Shown: piece by piece, positions 8,961-17,630 of the stretch
How the letters are laid out: each line of letters starts with the position of its first letter
Position numbering within the stretch: position 1 is the first letter of the stretch
Origin: Acidobacteriota bacterium
GTDB taxonomy: Bacteria > Acidobacteriota > Aminicenantia > Aminicenantales > Saccharicenantaceae
Assembly: GCA_033549365.1 (NCBI GenBank)
Contig: JAWSUF010000002.1
Location: 350,082 to 414,081, forward strand
Reading direction: 5' to 3'
Length of the DNA: 64,000 bases
Program-made: the position numbers and the translations under genes
The notes under the pieces: generated by a model
What the model was told of the DNA's origin: nothing
What the model saw: only the letters and a program-made list of their open reading frames with translations
The model's database searches: none

Positions 8961-11900
8961 TTGAGAAAACTGAAGAATGTGATTCTAAGCGTATTATGCA
9001 TGACCATGCTTGTTGTGCCGGCCTTTACTCAAGAAGCGGCCGGAAGGTTCATAGGTACGGTTGTGGACAGCGACGGAACCCCCCTGCCCGGCGTTTCCGT
9101 CGCAGCCTCCAGCCCGGCACTTGTTGGACAAGCGGCCACGTTGACCGACGGCAATGGGGTCTATCGGATCCTGGCCGTTCCGCCCGGATTCTACACAATC
9201 ACCTACAGCCTTTCCGGCTTTAAAACCCTGATTCGGGAACAAGTCCAGCTCCGGCCCGAGCAGAGCCTGACCCTAGACGTTTCCCTGGAAATGGGCGCGC
9301 TTGAAGAGGAGGTCATTGTCGTAGGCCAGTCTCCTCTGATCGATGTCCGGAGCACGGCGCGAGGGATGGATTTTTCCAAGGAGACTTTCCAACGCCTGCC
9401 AAGGGGAAGGGATTTTCAGAGTCTCGCGCTGACCGTTGCGGGCGTCAATGAAGAGCCGCTGACCGGCGGAGGACTTTCGGTCGATGGGGCGACTGGAGCG
9501 GAGAACGTCTTCTACATCGACGGCATGGACATCACCGAGATGGACCAGGGCCGCAAGGGCCAGGAAGCCGCCTTTGAATTCATTGAAGAGGTCCAGATGA
9601 AAGCCAGCGGCTACCAGGCTGAGTTCGGAGGGGCCATCGGCGGCGTTCTCAATGTAATCACCCGGTCAGGGGGAAACGACTTCCGCGGTGAGGTCCTCGG
9701 TTACTACGCAGGAAGTGTGCTGGAGAGTAAGGAAAGAGACACCCTGCGGCTCGGAACTTTTCAGGACGTGGCCGAATACGCCAACTTCCAGGATCTCTAC
9801 GGAAAAGACAAGTCCCATCGGCTCGAGGGCGGGTTTAATCTCGGAGGTTTCGTCGTCAGGGATAAGCTCTGGTTTTTCACCTCGGTCCTGCCCGTCGCCC
9901 GATTCACCGAAAGGAACGTCGAATGGGCGACAGCGACAGATGTCCCTGTCACACAGCATTCCCAAAACTATTATTGGTACAATGCCTCCTTGAAGCTGAC
10001 GGCCCAGCCGATCCAGGGCCTGCGGCTTTCGGCGAGTGTCCTGAGCAATTTCAGTAAGTACAAGGGCGACCTTCCGGCCAGGGACGGATCGGAAAGCCCC
10101 ACAAAAAACTGGGGCGATTACGGTTTCACCTACCCCAATTTCAGCGGAACATTATCGGCCGATTACACCGTTGGGAACAACTTCCTGATCAGCGGGCGGT
10201 TCGGGTTCTTTTCCGAAGACATGACAAACCAGCTCGTCCAACCCACGGAGCCCCGCTACCATTTCCGTTATCCAACGGCTGGAACCATTCCCTATGGTCA
10301 GTTGGGAACAAACGCTATGTTCGAGGACATTCCCGCCGACATGATCCGGCCCCGTGGTTGGTCCAACATGTCCGCCGCCGATGGTTATGTGACCAACAGC
10401 CGGCTCAAGCAACGCGTGAGTGCCAACCTGAACTTCACATATTACATCAACTTGGCCGGCGAGCATGCCTGGAAGGCGGGCATCCAGTATATCCGGCTCC
10501 ATCAAAACATTGATGACACATACAAGTATCCTTATGTCCTCCTCGGCTGGGGCAGCAATTTCCAGGACATTGTGACCGGGGAAATCACCGAGGGTCAGTA
10601 CGGCATGTACGCCGTCCGCGGCGGAGACGCCGGCCCCTATGGGACCTTCGCCAATGTTTACAGCAACCGTTGGGCGATGTTCATCCAGGACAGTTGGACA
10701 CCCAGCTTCGCGCCCCGGATGACATTCAATTTGGGGGTGCGGGTCGAATCCGAGGACATCCCCAGCTATTCCGATATTCCCGAATTCCAGTATCCCCCGA
10801 TAGAATTTGGGTTTTTCGACAAAATCGCGCCGCGCCTGGGATTCGTTTATGACGTCTTCGGCAATTCCAGAACAAAGATCTTCGCGAGCTACGGCCTCTA
10901 CTACGACGTGATGAAACTGGAAATGGCCATCGGCTCCTTCGGCGGCTTCAAGTGGAAGAGCGACTATTACTTGATGAACCATTGGGATTGGCGCCTCATC
11001 ACCAAGGAAAATCCGGGAGCCCTGGGTCCCTACGTCGGCACCTACGATTGGCGGTTACCGTCCTTCGACACCCTGGATCCCGACCTTAGGCCTATGAGCC
11101 AGTCCGAATTCTCTTTTGGGATCGAACAGCAACTGGGGGACTATCTCTCGGGTTCTTTGCGCCTTGTTTACAAACATATGATCCGGGCCATCGAGGACGT
11201 CGGCGTTGTATCCCAGGCGGGGGAAACGTATTACATTTCAAATCCCGGGTTCGGATACACCCGTCCTGAATCTCAGGGTGGCTTGTTCAGCGATGCCTAT
11301 CCCGAGACGCCGCGAGCCCAACGGGATTACTGGGCCGCCAACTTCAACTTCGAAAAGAGGTATTCGAACAACTGGATGGGCGGTTTTTCCTACACCCTGA
11401 GCCGCCTCTATGGCAACTACGACGGGCTGGGCGACAGACCCAATGTCGGCCGGGTTTGGGATCTGTGGTACATGGTCTATGATAAAAACATGAACGTCGC
11501 CAACGGGCCGCTCACCACGGACAGACCCCACCAGTTCAAGCTTTATGGCAGCTACCTTCTCGACTTCGGGCTTACCCTGGGATTTTTCGCCAACGCCATG
11601 AGCGGCGTCCCTGTCAGCAGGACCTTGCCTATGCCGGAGAGCTTAATGGTCGACGGTCGCCTATCCGACGGCCGGTCGCCGTTCCTGTTCCTGACCAATT
11701 TCTACGCCGAATACAACATCAAGATGTCCGACCGGGCCACTTTCCAGTTCAGTGTCAACGTGGACAACCTGTTGGACATGAAAACCGCGCGCCGGAAATA
11801 CGCAGGAATGTCGCGCACCTCAATCCCGATGACGGACGCTCTGAAGGCCCAGGGCTTCACCTACAATTTCGATGCGAAAACGGCTACTGACGCTGAAGGA

Positions 11901-11996
11901 CGAGTTTACTCCTGGACCCCCGATCCCCGCTTCTTGATGGAATACGATTTTACTCCACCTCGTGCCGTCCGCCTGGGATTCAAGTTCATCTTCTAG
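8961..11996 (+). CDS. TonB-dependent receptor, Oar-like, with carboxypeptidase regulatory-like domain
   Basis: About 1011 residues from a TTG start chosen because GGAGGA lies six bases upstream and translation then begins directly with a clean signal peptide (MRKLKNVILSVL... ending VVPAFTQ). In-frame ATGs at 8877 and 8937 would put a charged tail before it. Domains in order: CarboxypepD_reg-like beta-sandwich (TVVDSDGTPLPGVSV, about residues 30-110), plug domain (LPRGRDFQSL, YIDGMDITEM, VLNVITRSGG, about 120-240), then a 22-strand-type barrel ending in an aromatic Phe (RLGFKFIF), the outer-membrane assembly signature. It imports unknown ligands, plausibly peptides or glycans given its neighbours. 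It is monocistronic, with a sigma-54 promoter and a terminator. Confidence 0.93.
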   Translation: MRKLKNVILSVLCMTMLVVPAFTQEAAGRFIGTVVDSDGTPLPGVSVAASSPALVGQAATLTDGNGVYRILAVPPGFYTITYSLSGFKTLIREQVQLRPEQSLTLDVSLEMGALEEEVIVVGQSPLIDVRSTARGMDFSKETFQRLPRGRDFQSLALTVAGVNEEPLTGGGLSVDGATGAENVFYIDGMDITEMDQGRKGQEAAFEFIEEVQMKASGYQAEFGGAIGGVLNVITRSGGNDFRGEVLGYYAGSVLESKERDTLRLGTFQDVAEYANFQDLYGKDKSHRLEGGFNLGGFVVRDKLWFFTSVLPVARFTERNVEWATATDVPVTQHSQNYYWYNASLKLTAQPIQGLRLSASVLSNFSKYKGDLPARDGSESPTKNWGDYGFTYPNFSGTLSADYTVGNNFLISGRFGFFSEDMTNQLVQPTEPRYHFRYPTAGTIPYGQLGTNAMFEDIPADMIRPRGWSNMSAADGYVTNSRLKQRVSANLNFTYYINLAGEHAWKAGIQYIRLHQNIDDTYKYPYVLLGWGSNFQDIVTGEITEGQYGMYAVRGGDAGPYGTFANVYSNRWAMFIQDSWTPSFAPRMTFNLGVRVESEDIPSYSDIPEFQYPPIEFGFFDKIAPRLGFVYDVFGNSRTKIFASYGLYYDVMKLEMAIGSFGGFKWKSDYYLMNHWDWRLITKENPGALGPYVGTYDWRLPSFDTLDPDLRPMSQSEFSFGIEQQLGDYLSGSLRLVYKHMIRAIEDVGVVSQAGETYYISNPGFGYTRPESQGGLFSDAYPETPRAQRDYWAANFNFEKRYSNNWMGGFSYTLSRLYGNYDGLGDRPNVGRVWDLWYMVYDKNMNVANGPLTTDRPHQFKLYGSYLLDFGLTLGFFANAMSGVPVSRTLPMPESLMVDGRLSDGRSPFLFLTNFYAEYNIKMSDRATFQFSVNVDNLLDMKTARRKYAGMSRTSIPMTDALKAQGFTYNFDAKTATDAEGRVYSWTPDPRFLMEYDFTPPRAVRLGFKFIF

Positions 11997-12032
11997 CCCA
12001 TCGAGAGGTTTCTAGAACGCTTGGAAATTTTT

Positions 12033-12065
12033 ATGGAGGCCCCTTCGGGGGCCTCCATTTTTTTT
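12033..12065 (+). terminator. Rho-independent terminator after the TonB receptor gene
   Basis: Perfect 11-bp stem ATGGAGGCCCC with a TTCG-type loop and matching GGGGCCTCCAT, followed by eight or more T residues. It lies 37 bases after the receptor stop codon. The opposite strand lacks a T-run after the stem, so it acts on the plus strand. Confidence 0.92.
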
Positions 12066-12092
12066 GGATCCTGATCTTAAGAAATTGTTGAT

Positions 12093-12797
12093 TCAGAGCG
12101 AGGTTCGGGCGATCTCGGACTCGATCTTACAGAGGGAAAACACCTGTTTGAGGAAGGAGGAACTCCGCTTGTAGTTCCAATGCTTGTCTTTAAGCAGACG
12201 ACGGACGCCCTCCGAATCTCTTTTCTTGAAAAGCTCTAGGAGCTTGCGGTGGTCTTCGATCAGTATCTTTTCCCATTCCGGGATATCTATGAGAATCTTG
12301 GGAAACTCCCAAAGACGCTCTTTCAACTGGCCGATGGTTTTCTTGAAGATATCGTTTCCATAGGCTTCGATGAAAAAGCTATGAATCGCGATATTGAGAT
12401 TGCAGTATTCCTTGAAGTCCCCTCGCTCGTGGGAGGCCGTCATTTCCTGGAAAAGCCGTTCGAACCGGGCATACTCTTCATCGGTTAAACGGGCCGCGAC
12501 ACTGGCGGCTGCCTCGGCCTCGAGAGTTCCGATCATCTGAAACATGTCATGGATCTCTTTTTCGGTGAGCTTTTTGACAATGATGTGTTTTCTCGGTATA
12601 ATTTCGACAAAGCCCTCTGTTTCCAGCTCGATAAGCGCTTCCCGTATGGGTGTCCGGCTGACATTCAGCTTTTCACGCAAATCCTTTTCGTCGATGCGCT
12701 CACCCGGATTCAGGGTTCCACCTTCCATTTGTTCCTTGAGATAGTCCTTGACGCATTGTTTCAAGGATTGATAGTTGAATTGAATCTCTTTCATCAT
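12093..12797 (-). CDS. GntR-family transcriptional regulator, FadR/FCD subfamily
   Basis: About 234 residues from the ATG that follows CCCGGAG (MMKEIQFNY); an ATG 33 bases upstream lacks a ribosome site. The N-terminal winged helix (residues ~12-80) shows the GntR signature DEKDLREKLNVSRTPIREAL and EGFVEIIPRKHIIV. The C-terminal all-helical FCD domain keeps the metal/ligand residues N-x3-H (NIAIHSFF), DHRKLLEL and KDKHW. FCD regulators usually sense small carboxylates or amino-acid-derived ligands. It sits at the edge of the peptidase island, directly after three peptidase/esterase genes on the same strand, and is the only transcription factor in the island, so it is a candidate regulator of it (inference). 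Its promoter carries a palindrome suited to autoregulation. Confidence 0.92.
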   Translation of the reverse strand: MMKEIQFNYQSLKQCVKDYLKEQMEGGTLNPGERIDEKDLREKLNVSRTPIREALIELETEGFVEIIPRKHIIVKKLTEKEIHDMFQMIGTLEAEAAASVAARLTDEEYARFERLFQEMTASHERGDFKEYCNLNIAIHSFFIEAYGNDIFKKTIGQLKERLWEFPKILIDIPEWEKILIEDHRKLLELFKKRDSEGVRRLLKDKHWNYKRSSSFLKQVFSLCKIESEIARTSL

Positions 12798-12844
12798 CGC
12801 TCCGGGCTCAATAAAAAATTCTATAACCACCCCATTGACATAAA

Positions 12845-12879
12845 ATTCTAAAACAGAATGAATTAAATATCAATTGATA
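12845..12879 (-). promoter_or_regulatory. gntR promoter with overlapping palindromic operator candidate
   Basis: On the minus strand TTGATA (12868-12873), a 17-base spacer and TAGAAT (12845-12850) form a strong sigma-70 type promoter 48 bases before the regulator start. A perfect 12-bp palindrome TATCAATTGATA (12868-12879) covers the -35 box, where a dimeric GntR protein could block RNA polymerase. The palindrome also overlaps the last codon of the upstream peptidase gene. Confidence 0.6.
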
Positions 12880-14210
12880 AGATAAAGCTCCTCCTGCCTG
12901 GGATAGAAATATTTCAAGCCTTCGGGGGCGAGATAGGCATTTTCCTCTGTTCCCAGGGCAATCTCCCGCCCTTTCCATTCGGGTATGGCTGTCGAAGCCG
13001 AGGATTCCACGGCATAGATGGCCCCCATTCTCAGCGGGAAGGTTGTCCGAATTCCGTACCTGTCGGGCCAGTTGAAGTTGATCGAGGCCCCGATGCCGTG
13101 TCCCGGCACTCCCGTGGAATGGCAGTACACTCTCGCCTTGACGCCCCATTCCGCGCACAGCCTTTCGGCCGCCTCCTTCAATTCGTATCCGATGTCCCCG
13201 GCCCGGGAGACGTGGAGAATGGCGTCCTGAACTTTGAGGGAATTCTGGAAAGCGTCGCGGATTCCGGCGGGGGGTTCGTCCTCGCCGGCCCTGAGAACGT
13301 AGGCATTCTTCTGGTAATCCGTGTAGAGCCCGACATAGACGATCCCGATATCCGTGTGCACGATATCCCCAGGTTCGATGACGGTATTCTCATCGGCGAA
13401 GTCGCCGTCTTCCCGGGAGACGCGGATGATCGGCACATACCAGGTCTCGAGACTGAGTTCGGCCAGCCTGTCGTAAACATACTGCCGGACATCCCCGATG
13501 GTGCTCGCCTCCGGAGTGATGGCGCGGCGGCTGAAGACCTCTTCATGAATCCTTTTGGTGATTTCCGCTGCCTCGGCAAAATACTCGAGTTCCTCCGGAA
13601 GTCTTGTATCAAGAAAATCCACGATCAGCTGTTCGGCGGAAACAAGCCGTCCGGCGTATTCCGGCCCTATCGTATCGACGAGGAAATCCCTCATGGCCAC
13701 GGTCAGTCCGTCGCACATGGGAATTGTGCGGGAGGTGTTGACGCCGATTCTCTTCGGATCCAGGGTTTCGATGACTTCCCGAAGAGCGGGCTTCAGGGAC
13801 GGCCCTTCCCGTCCCTGACCGCTGTGATAGGAAATCTGTCGGTCCCAGACCCGGCTTTCACGGGCCAGGTGCGTTCCGATCACGATTCTTTGCGCCCTGT
13901 CGGAGCCGTCGTCGAAAAAGATATAGGCGTTCCGGTGCCCTCCCGTCGCCCCTTTCATGTCTTCAATGTAGTCGAGCACGAAATCTTCGTTGAATTCCCG
14001 CGACATGATAATCCAGCAGTCGATCTCCACCGCCCGCATGGCGGGAAGAAGAAGCGTGTCCACGCGTTCCAGGTTCAGGGAGGCCTGAATCGCCATGCGC
14101 TCTTTGAGCGGGCGGATCTGGAGGTCGGCGGAGGCTTCAGGAAAGTCCCGGCATGCTCCCAAAGCGAAGGCCAGGCTGTATATTAGGAATCCCAAGAGCG
14201 CCTTTTTCAT
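12870..14210 (-). CDS. M24-family metallopeptidase (Xaa-Pro aminopeptidase/prolidase-like), lipoprotein
   Basis: 446 residues from the ATG preceding KKALLGFLIYS; a longer reading would overlap the upstream gene. The lipobox LALGAC-like sequence (FALGAC, Cys20) marks a lipoprotein. The pita-bread fold metal ligands are complete: D287 and D298 (HTDIGIVYVGLYTD), H371 (VPGHGIG), E402 (YAVESS) and E422/423 (LGTEEN). The N-terminal half is a creatinase-like domain. M24B enzymes cleave the bond before proline in dipeptides or peptide N-termini; the exact substrate is unknown. It is the middle of a minus-strand run (esterase, M24, M24) with 13 bp to the upstream gene, so they are co-transcribed. Confidence 0.9.
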   Translation of the reverse strand: MKKALLGFLIYSLAFALGACRDFPEASADLQIRPLKERMAIQASLNLERVDTLLLPAMRAVEIDCWIIMSREFNEDFVLDYIEDMKGATGGHRNAYIFFDDGSDRAQRIVIGTHLARESRVWDRQISYHSGQGREGPSLKPALREVIETLDPKRIGVNTSRTIPMCDGLTVAMRDFLVDTIGPEYAGRLVSAEQLIVDFLDTRLPEELEYFAEAAEITKRIHEEVFSRRAITPEASTIGDVRQYVYDRLAELSLETWYVPIIRVSREDGDFADENTVIEPGDIVHTDIGIVYVGLYTDYQKNAYVLRAGEDEPPAGIRDAFQNSLKVQDAILHVSRAGDIGYELKEAAERLCAEWGVKARVYCHSTGVPGHGIGASINFNWPDRYGIRTTFPLRMGAIYAVESSASTAIPEWKGREIALGTEENAYLAPEGLKYFYPRQEELYLIN

Positions 14211-14223
14211 TGGAGCGTTTCCT

Positions 14224-15567
14224 TCACTTCCTCGTCGCCAGGAGTTTTTCGATCTCATCGATTTCCTTCGGGACGTCTTTCGTCAGGACTTCGCATCCAT
14301 CTTTGGTGATGAGGACGGTATCCTCGATACGAACGCCGAGATTTATTTCGGGATAGTAAAGACCCGGCTCGATGGCGAAAACCATGCCTTCCTGCAGGGG
14401 AACTCCTCGGGGCCCCACATCATGGGTTGACATGCCGACGTAATGACCGATTCCGCCTCGCTGGCCGCGCGGATCGATCCCTTTCTTTTTCATGACGGCG
14501 GCCACGTGAGCTTGGACATCGGCCGTTGTGACACCGGGTCGATAAAATTCCAGACAGGCTTTCAGGACCTCGAGCGCAATGGTATAAACCTCACGCTGTT
14601 CGTCGGAAAACTTGCCTGAGACGGGCCAGGTTCGGCTGATATCCATGCACATGTAATCGAGATCGCCGCCGAAATCCATGAGGAGAATGTCGCCGCTCTC
14701 CATGCGGCGCTCGTTTTTGCTGTAGTGCCAGACGCAGGAATTGGGCCCTGAGCCCACAATCGGCGGATAGGCGAATCCTCGTGCGCCGTGTTTCAGGACG
14801 ACATGCATGGCCGCCGCCTCAACTTCGTACTCGAAGCCGCCCGGCCGCGAGGCGAGCATGGCCTGTTTCACGGCTTCGGCGGAAATTTTGCCGTTGCGGC
14901 GGAGGACCGCGATTTCCTCGGCCGACTTGATCACCCGCATCGCGTCGATATGCGGCACGACGTCTTCGAAAAAGAAAACGGGATAGCGCTCCTTGAGCTT
15001 CACGATGCGGTGCTGATCGATGGAGATCTGATCGTTGTAATGGGTCCTGTTTTTCCTGCCGACGAAGATCCCTGTCTCCCAGCGCCCGCTGTCGACATCG
15101 TCGGCCGGCGAAAGTCGGACGTGGAACTTCGTGCCGTGTTCTCCCGCGTTGCGGGCGATGAACTCGTCGAGGTAGCTCAAGGGGTGGATCTCGGCCATGC
15201 CTGTTTTTTCCGCTCCCCGGGAATCCTTGAGAAGATTCGTTCCATCGATCATCTCCTCGCGCGGGCTCTGGGCGGGGAGGAAGAGGAAGGCGCGGCCGTT
15301 TTTCGGAGTCATGACCACGACGGCGTTTGTATCGTCAACACCGGTGTAGTAATAGAAGTCGTTGTCCTGGCGGAAATGAGCTCCGGCGGGAACGGCGGCT
15401 CCTCCGAAGAGGATGATCATGCCGTTCCCGGTCTTTTCCATGAGAACGGCCCTGCGGCGTAGAAATTCCTCCTTCGTGTAGCCGGTCCTCTGGGCGGCGG
15501 CGTCGAGGACGAGGCCGACTGTCAGGGCCACGGCCATTATCAAGCGGATCCCAAGATTCCTTTTCAA
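14224..15567 (-). CDS. Xaa-Pro aminopeptidase (M24B, PepP-like), exported
   Basis: 447 residues from a TTG codon that follows AAAGGAG at ideal distance; an ATG 24 bases upstream lacks a ribosome site. A signal peptide (LIMAVALTVGLVLDAAAQ) is followed by an aminopeptidase P N-terminal domain (FRQDNDFYYYTGVDD) and the catalytic domain. All five metal ligands are present: D298 and D309 (LLMDFGGD, CMDISRTW), H in HYVGMSTHDVG, E in FAIEPGLYY and E in VRIEDTVLI. It releases the N-terminal residue from peptides with proline in position two, here in the periplasm. It follows the first esterase paralogue and precedes the M24 lipoprotein, with short gaps, suggesting one operon. Its signal peptide is nearly the same as that of the M14 enzyme at 24.4 kb. 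Confidence 0.92.
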   Translation of the reverse strand: MKRNLGIRLIMAVALTVGLVLDAAAQRTGYTKEEFLRRRAVLMEKTGNGMIILFGGAAVPAGAHFRQDNDFYYYTGVDDTNAVVVMTPKNGRAFLFLPAQSPREEMIDGTNLLKDSRGAEKTGMAEIHPLSYLDEFIARNAGEHGTKFHVRLSPADDVDSGRWETGIFVGRKNRTHYNDQISIDQHRIVKLKERYPVFFFEDVVPHIDAMRVIKSAEEIAVLRRNGKISAEAVKQAMLASRPGGFEYEVEAAAMHVVLKHGARGFAYPPIVGSGPNSCVWHYSKNERRMESGDILLMDFGGDLDYMCMDISRTWPVSGKFSDEQREVYTIALEVLKACLEFYRPGVTTADVQAHVAAVMKKKGIDPRGQRGGIGHYVGMSTHDVGPRGVPLQEGMVFAIEPGLYYPEINLGVRIEDTVLITKDGCEVLTKDVPKEIDEIEKLLATRK

Positions 15568-15603
15568 AGTCGTTCTCCTTTCGCTTTCCATGGTGTCACA
15601 ACG

Positions 15604-17364
15604 TCAATAGCGCCAGCTATGTGTATCGGCGCCCCGCGGGGCCGTCTTGAGGATGCGGTCGAGGATCTTCGGGATGAACATCTGGTGGTATCTCAGCCGT
15701 GAGATGGCGTTCGGCAGTTCGTGGTCGCCGTTCCAGCAGTGTTCGGCTCTGTCGCCGTAGTCGATTTCCCCGCCGTAGTAGGGATTTTTCGTGGATTCCA
15801 GAAATTCCTCGATGAGGTAGACAGCATTGTTTAGGTAGTAATTGTCCATGTCACCGACATAGATGTGGATCTTTCCCTGGAGTTTCGGGCCCAGGGTTTT
15901 CCAATCCCGTCTCACGATATGGGAGAGATCGTAGTTCTCCCGCCAGTATTCGGCGATTTCCCTGTCGATGACCCCGGTCCTCTTGTCCCAGATCGGCCGG
16001 GGGTAACCATCCGCTCCGGCCGGGCTGTACATGGCCTCCCAGATATCCCATTGGGCTCCGGATCGGGACCGTGTTCCCAGGACAAGTTCCCTGTGGTTCA
16101 TGTCTTCGAGCGTGCAGTTGATGTGGCCGAGGTAGTTCCTTCGTCCCGGCCGGGGTGTTTTCTTGAACGGGCTTTTCAGGAAATAGGCGTTCTCGTCTTC
16201 GTAGATGTCGACGACCGTGTAGGCCCGAAAGTCGATAGGGTCCGGGCAGGCGGCGTAGCAGGCGTTGTATTCCTCGGGGTAAAAGATCTGGGCTGCGAGC
16301 GATTGCCAGCCCCCCGTTGATCCGCCGTAGAGAAAGCGCGACCAGCCCTGGCCGAGGCCGCGGAACTTCTCCTCGATATAAGGAATGAGTTCGTAGGTGA
16401 TGGCGTCACCGTAAGGGCCGACGTTGGCCGAATTTACGGCATAGGAGGAGTCGTAGAAGGGGTTGGCGTGTTGGATTTCAATAATAATCATCCGTGGGGT
16501 GTCGGGCGCGGTCCAGTACTGGTAGAACTTATATGCGTATTCCTGGACGGTGATGTTGTAGTCAGGCAAATTGAAGCGGGAACTGTATTCGGGCTCGAGG
16601 TCGGGATCCGGGGGCGTCTCCCGAAAGCCTCCGAATGTGTAGGGGAAATGGCCGTGGTTGATGATCAGGGGATAGCGGGCCTCGGGATGTTCGTCGAAGC
16701 CCTCGGGAAGGAGAACGTTGGCGCCCAGGTACATCGGCCGGCCCCAGAACTCCGTGAGAAGCTCGCTCTGGATCTTGACATGCTTGATGTATTTCGTGTC
16801 GGGGGGATCGGGGATGGGTGGGATTTTTTTGTCGAGGACAACGGAGATCGTTTCCTTTTTCCGGGGATCGATATGCATTTTCACCGGCGTGCTGTAAAGA
16901 TTGCCTGGAGCACGGTTCCATTGCTGGCCCTCGCCGCGGTCCATGGGCAGTTTGACCGTGTGGCCGTCGGAGCGATGGAATGTTTCGTAGACGTGGAGCA
17001 GCGCCTGGACCCAGTATTCGCCCGCGGGAATCCGGGAGAGGCTTTCCAAGGGATAGCCGAAAACCCCGTTGTCGATGACGGCTTCCCGGCCCGGCGCAAG
17101 CCCGTCGACATCGATGCCGAATACGAGTTGGGTGTCGGGCCCATCGCTGATCTGGAACCGGGGTTCGCGACTTTCGTCGATCGAGAGCATCAGAAGAACG
17201 CGACCATCCAGAGGGTCCGGACTCAGATCTTCAGAGAAAGAGACGGCGAAGCGGAGCTTCGCAGCCGGGGCGTTTTCTCCGATGCAGGAGACGGCCCCCA
17301 TGATCGACACGAAAAGCAGGCTCAGGACAAGTCCTTGGAACCTTGGGAAACGATGGATTTTCAT
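15604..17364 (-). CDS. Alpha/beta-hydrolase (esterase-like) lipoprotein, paralogue 1
   Basis: 586 residues from the ATG after AAGGAGCGGATTGTT. The signal ends in a lipobox (MGAVSC, Cys27). A beta-rich N-terminal domain of about 190 residues precedes a putative-esterase (enterochelin esterase/Fes-like) domain. The nucleophile elbow is GGSTGGW (Ser349). The candidate acid is in VGDMDNYYLN and the candidate His in EHCWNGDHE near the C-terminus. It is not recognisable as a named enzyme; a peptide or ester hydrolase acting on imported or exported substrates is possible given the adjacent M24 genes. Two paralogues follow at 17.6 and 25.9 kb. A 319-bp internal stretch is almost identical to paralogue 3. 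First gene of the minus operon leading to gntR. Confidence 0.8.
   Translation of the reverse strand: MKIHRFPRFQGLVLSLLFVSIMGAVSCIGENAPAAKLRFAVSFSEDLSPDPLDGRVLLMLSIDESREPRFQISDGPDTQLVFGIDVDGLAPGREAVIDNGVFGYPLESLSRIPAGEYWVQALLHVYETFHRSDGHTVKLPMDRGEGQQWNRAPGNLYSTPVKMHIDPRKKETISVVLDKKIPPIPDPPDTKYIKHVKIQSELLTEFWGRPMYLGANVLLPEGFDEHPEARYPLIINHGHFPYTFGGFRETPPDPDLEPEYSSRFNLPDYNITVQEYAYKFYQYWTAPDTPRMIIIEIQHANPFYDSSYAVNSANVGPYGDAITYELIPYIEEKFRGLGQGWSRFLYGGSTGGWQSLAAQIFYPEEYNACYAACPDPIDFRAYTVVDIYEDENAYFLKSPFKKTPRPGRRNYLGHINCTLEDMNHRELVLGTRSRSGAQWDIWEAMYSPAGADGYPRPIWDKRTGVIDREIAEYWRENYDLSHIVRRDWKTLGPKLQGKIHIYVGDMDNYYLNNAVYLIEEFLESTKNPYYGGEIDYGDRAEHCWNGDHELPNAISRLRYHQMFIPKILDRILKTAPRGADTHSWRY
16409..16727 (-). 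repeat. Near-identical tract shared with esterase paralogue 3
   Basis: This stretch matches 26752-27070 with only two mismatches that I can see, while the flanking parts of the two genes differ at many positions. It covers the coding part around the LPEGFDEHPEARYPL to YGDAITYEL segment. Both copies are in the minus orientation. Confidence 0.85.
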
Positions 17365-17491
17365 AACAATCCGCTCCTTCCGCAAAGAAAAATTGAGATA
17401 ATCCCGTCTTCGGAGACCGGGATAAAGACCTTTTCCGGGCTGCAATTCATGAATGGAGACTTAGGGTAAACAATGAAAGCTGTTATTTTCA

Positions 17492-17539
17492 TTGACGAGG
17501 CCCTGACAAAAATATATCATATTAAAAAATATCAAGCAA
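17492..17539. promoter_or_regulatory. Overlapping divergent promoters between esterase paralogues 1 and 2
   Basis: Plus strand: TTGACG, 17 bases, TATCAT (17492-17520) reads toward paralogue 2. Minus strand: TTGCTT, 17 bases, TATATT (17539 down to 17511) reads toward paralogue 1. The two -10 boxes overlap in AATATATCAT. The same arrangement with nearly the same sequence occurs at 24499-24546. Confidence 0.6.
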
Positions 17540-17630
17540 TAATTATTTATGTACACCGCAAAACATTAATGAAATGAGCTCAGGCTGTCTATGAGGTCGT
17601 ATCATAATTAAAAAAAGGAGGGCCGTTCCC

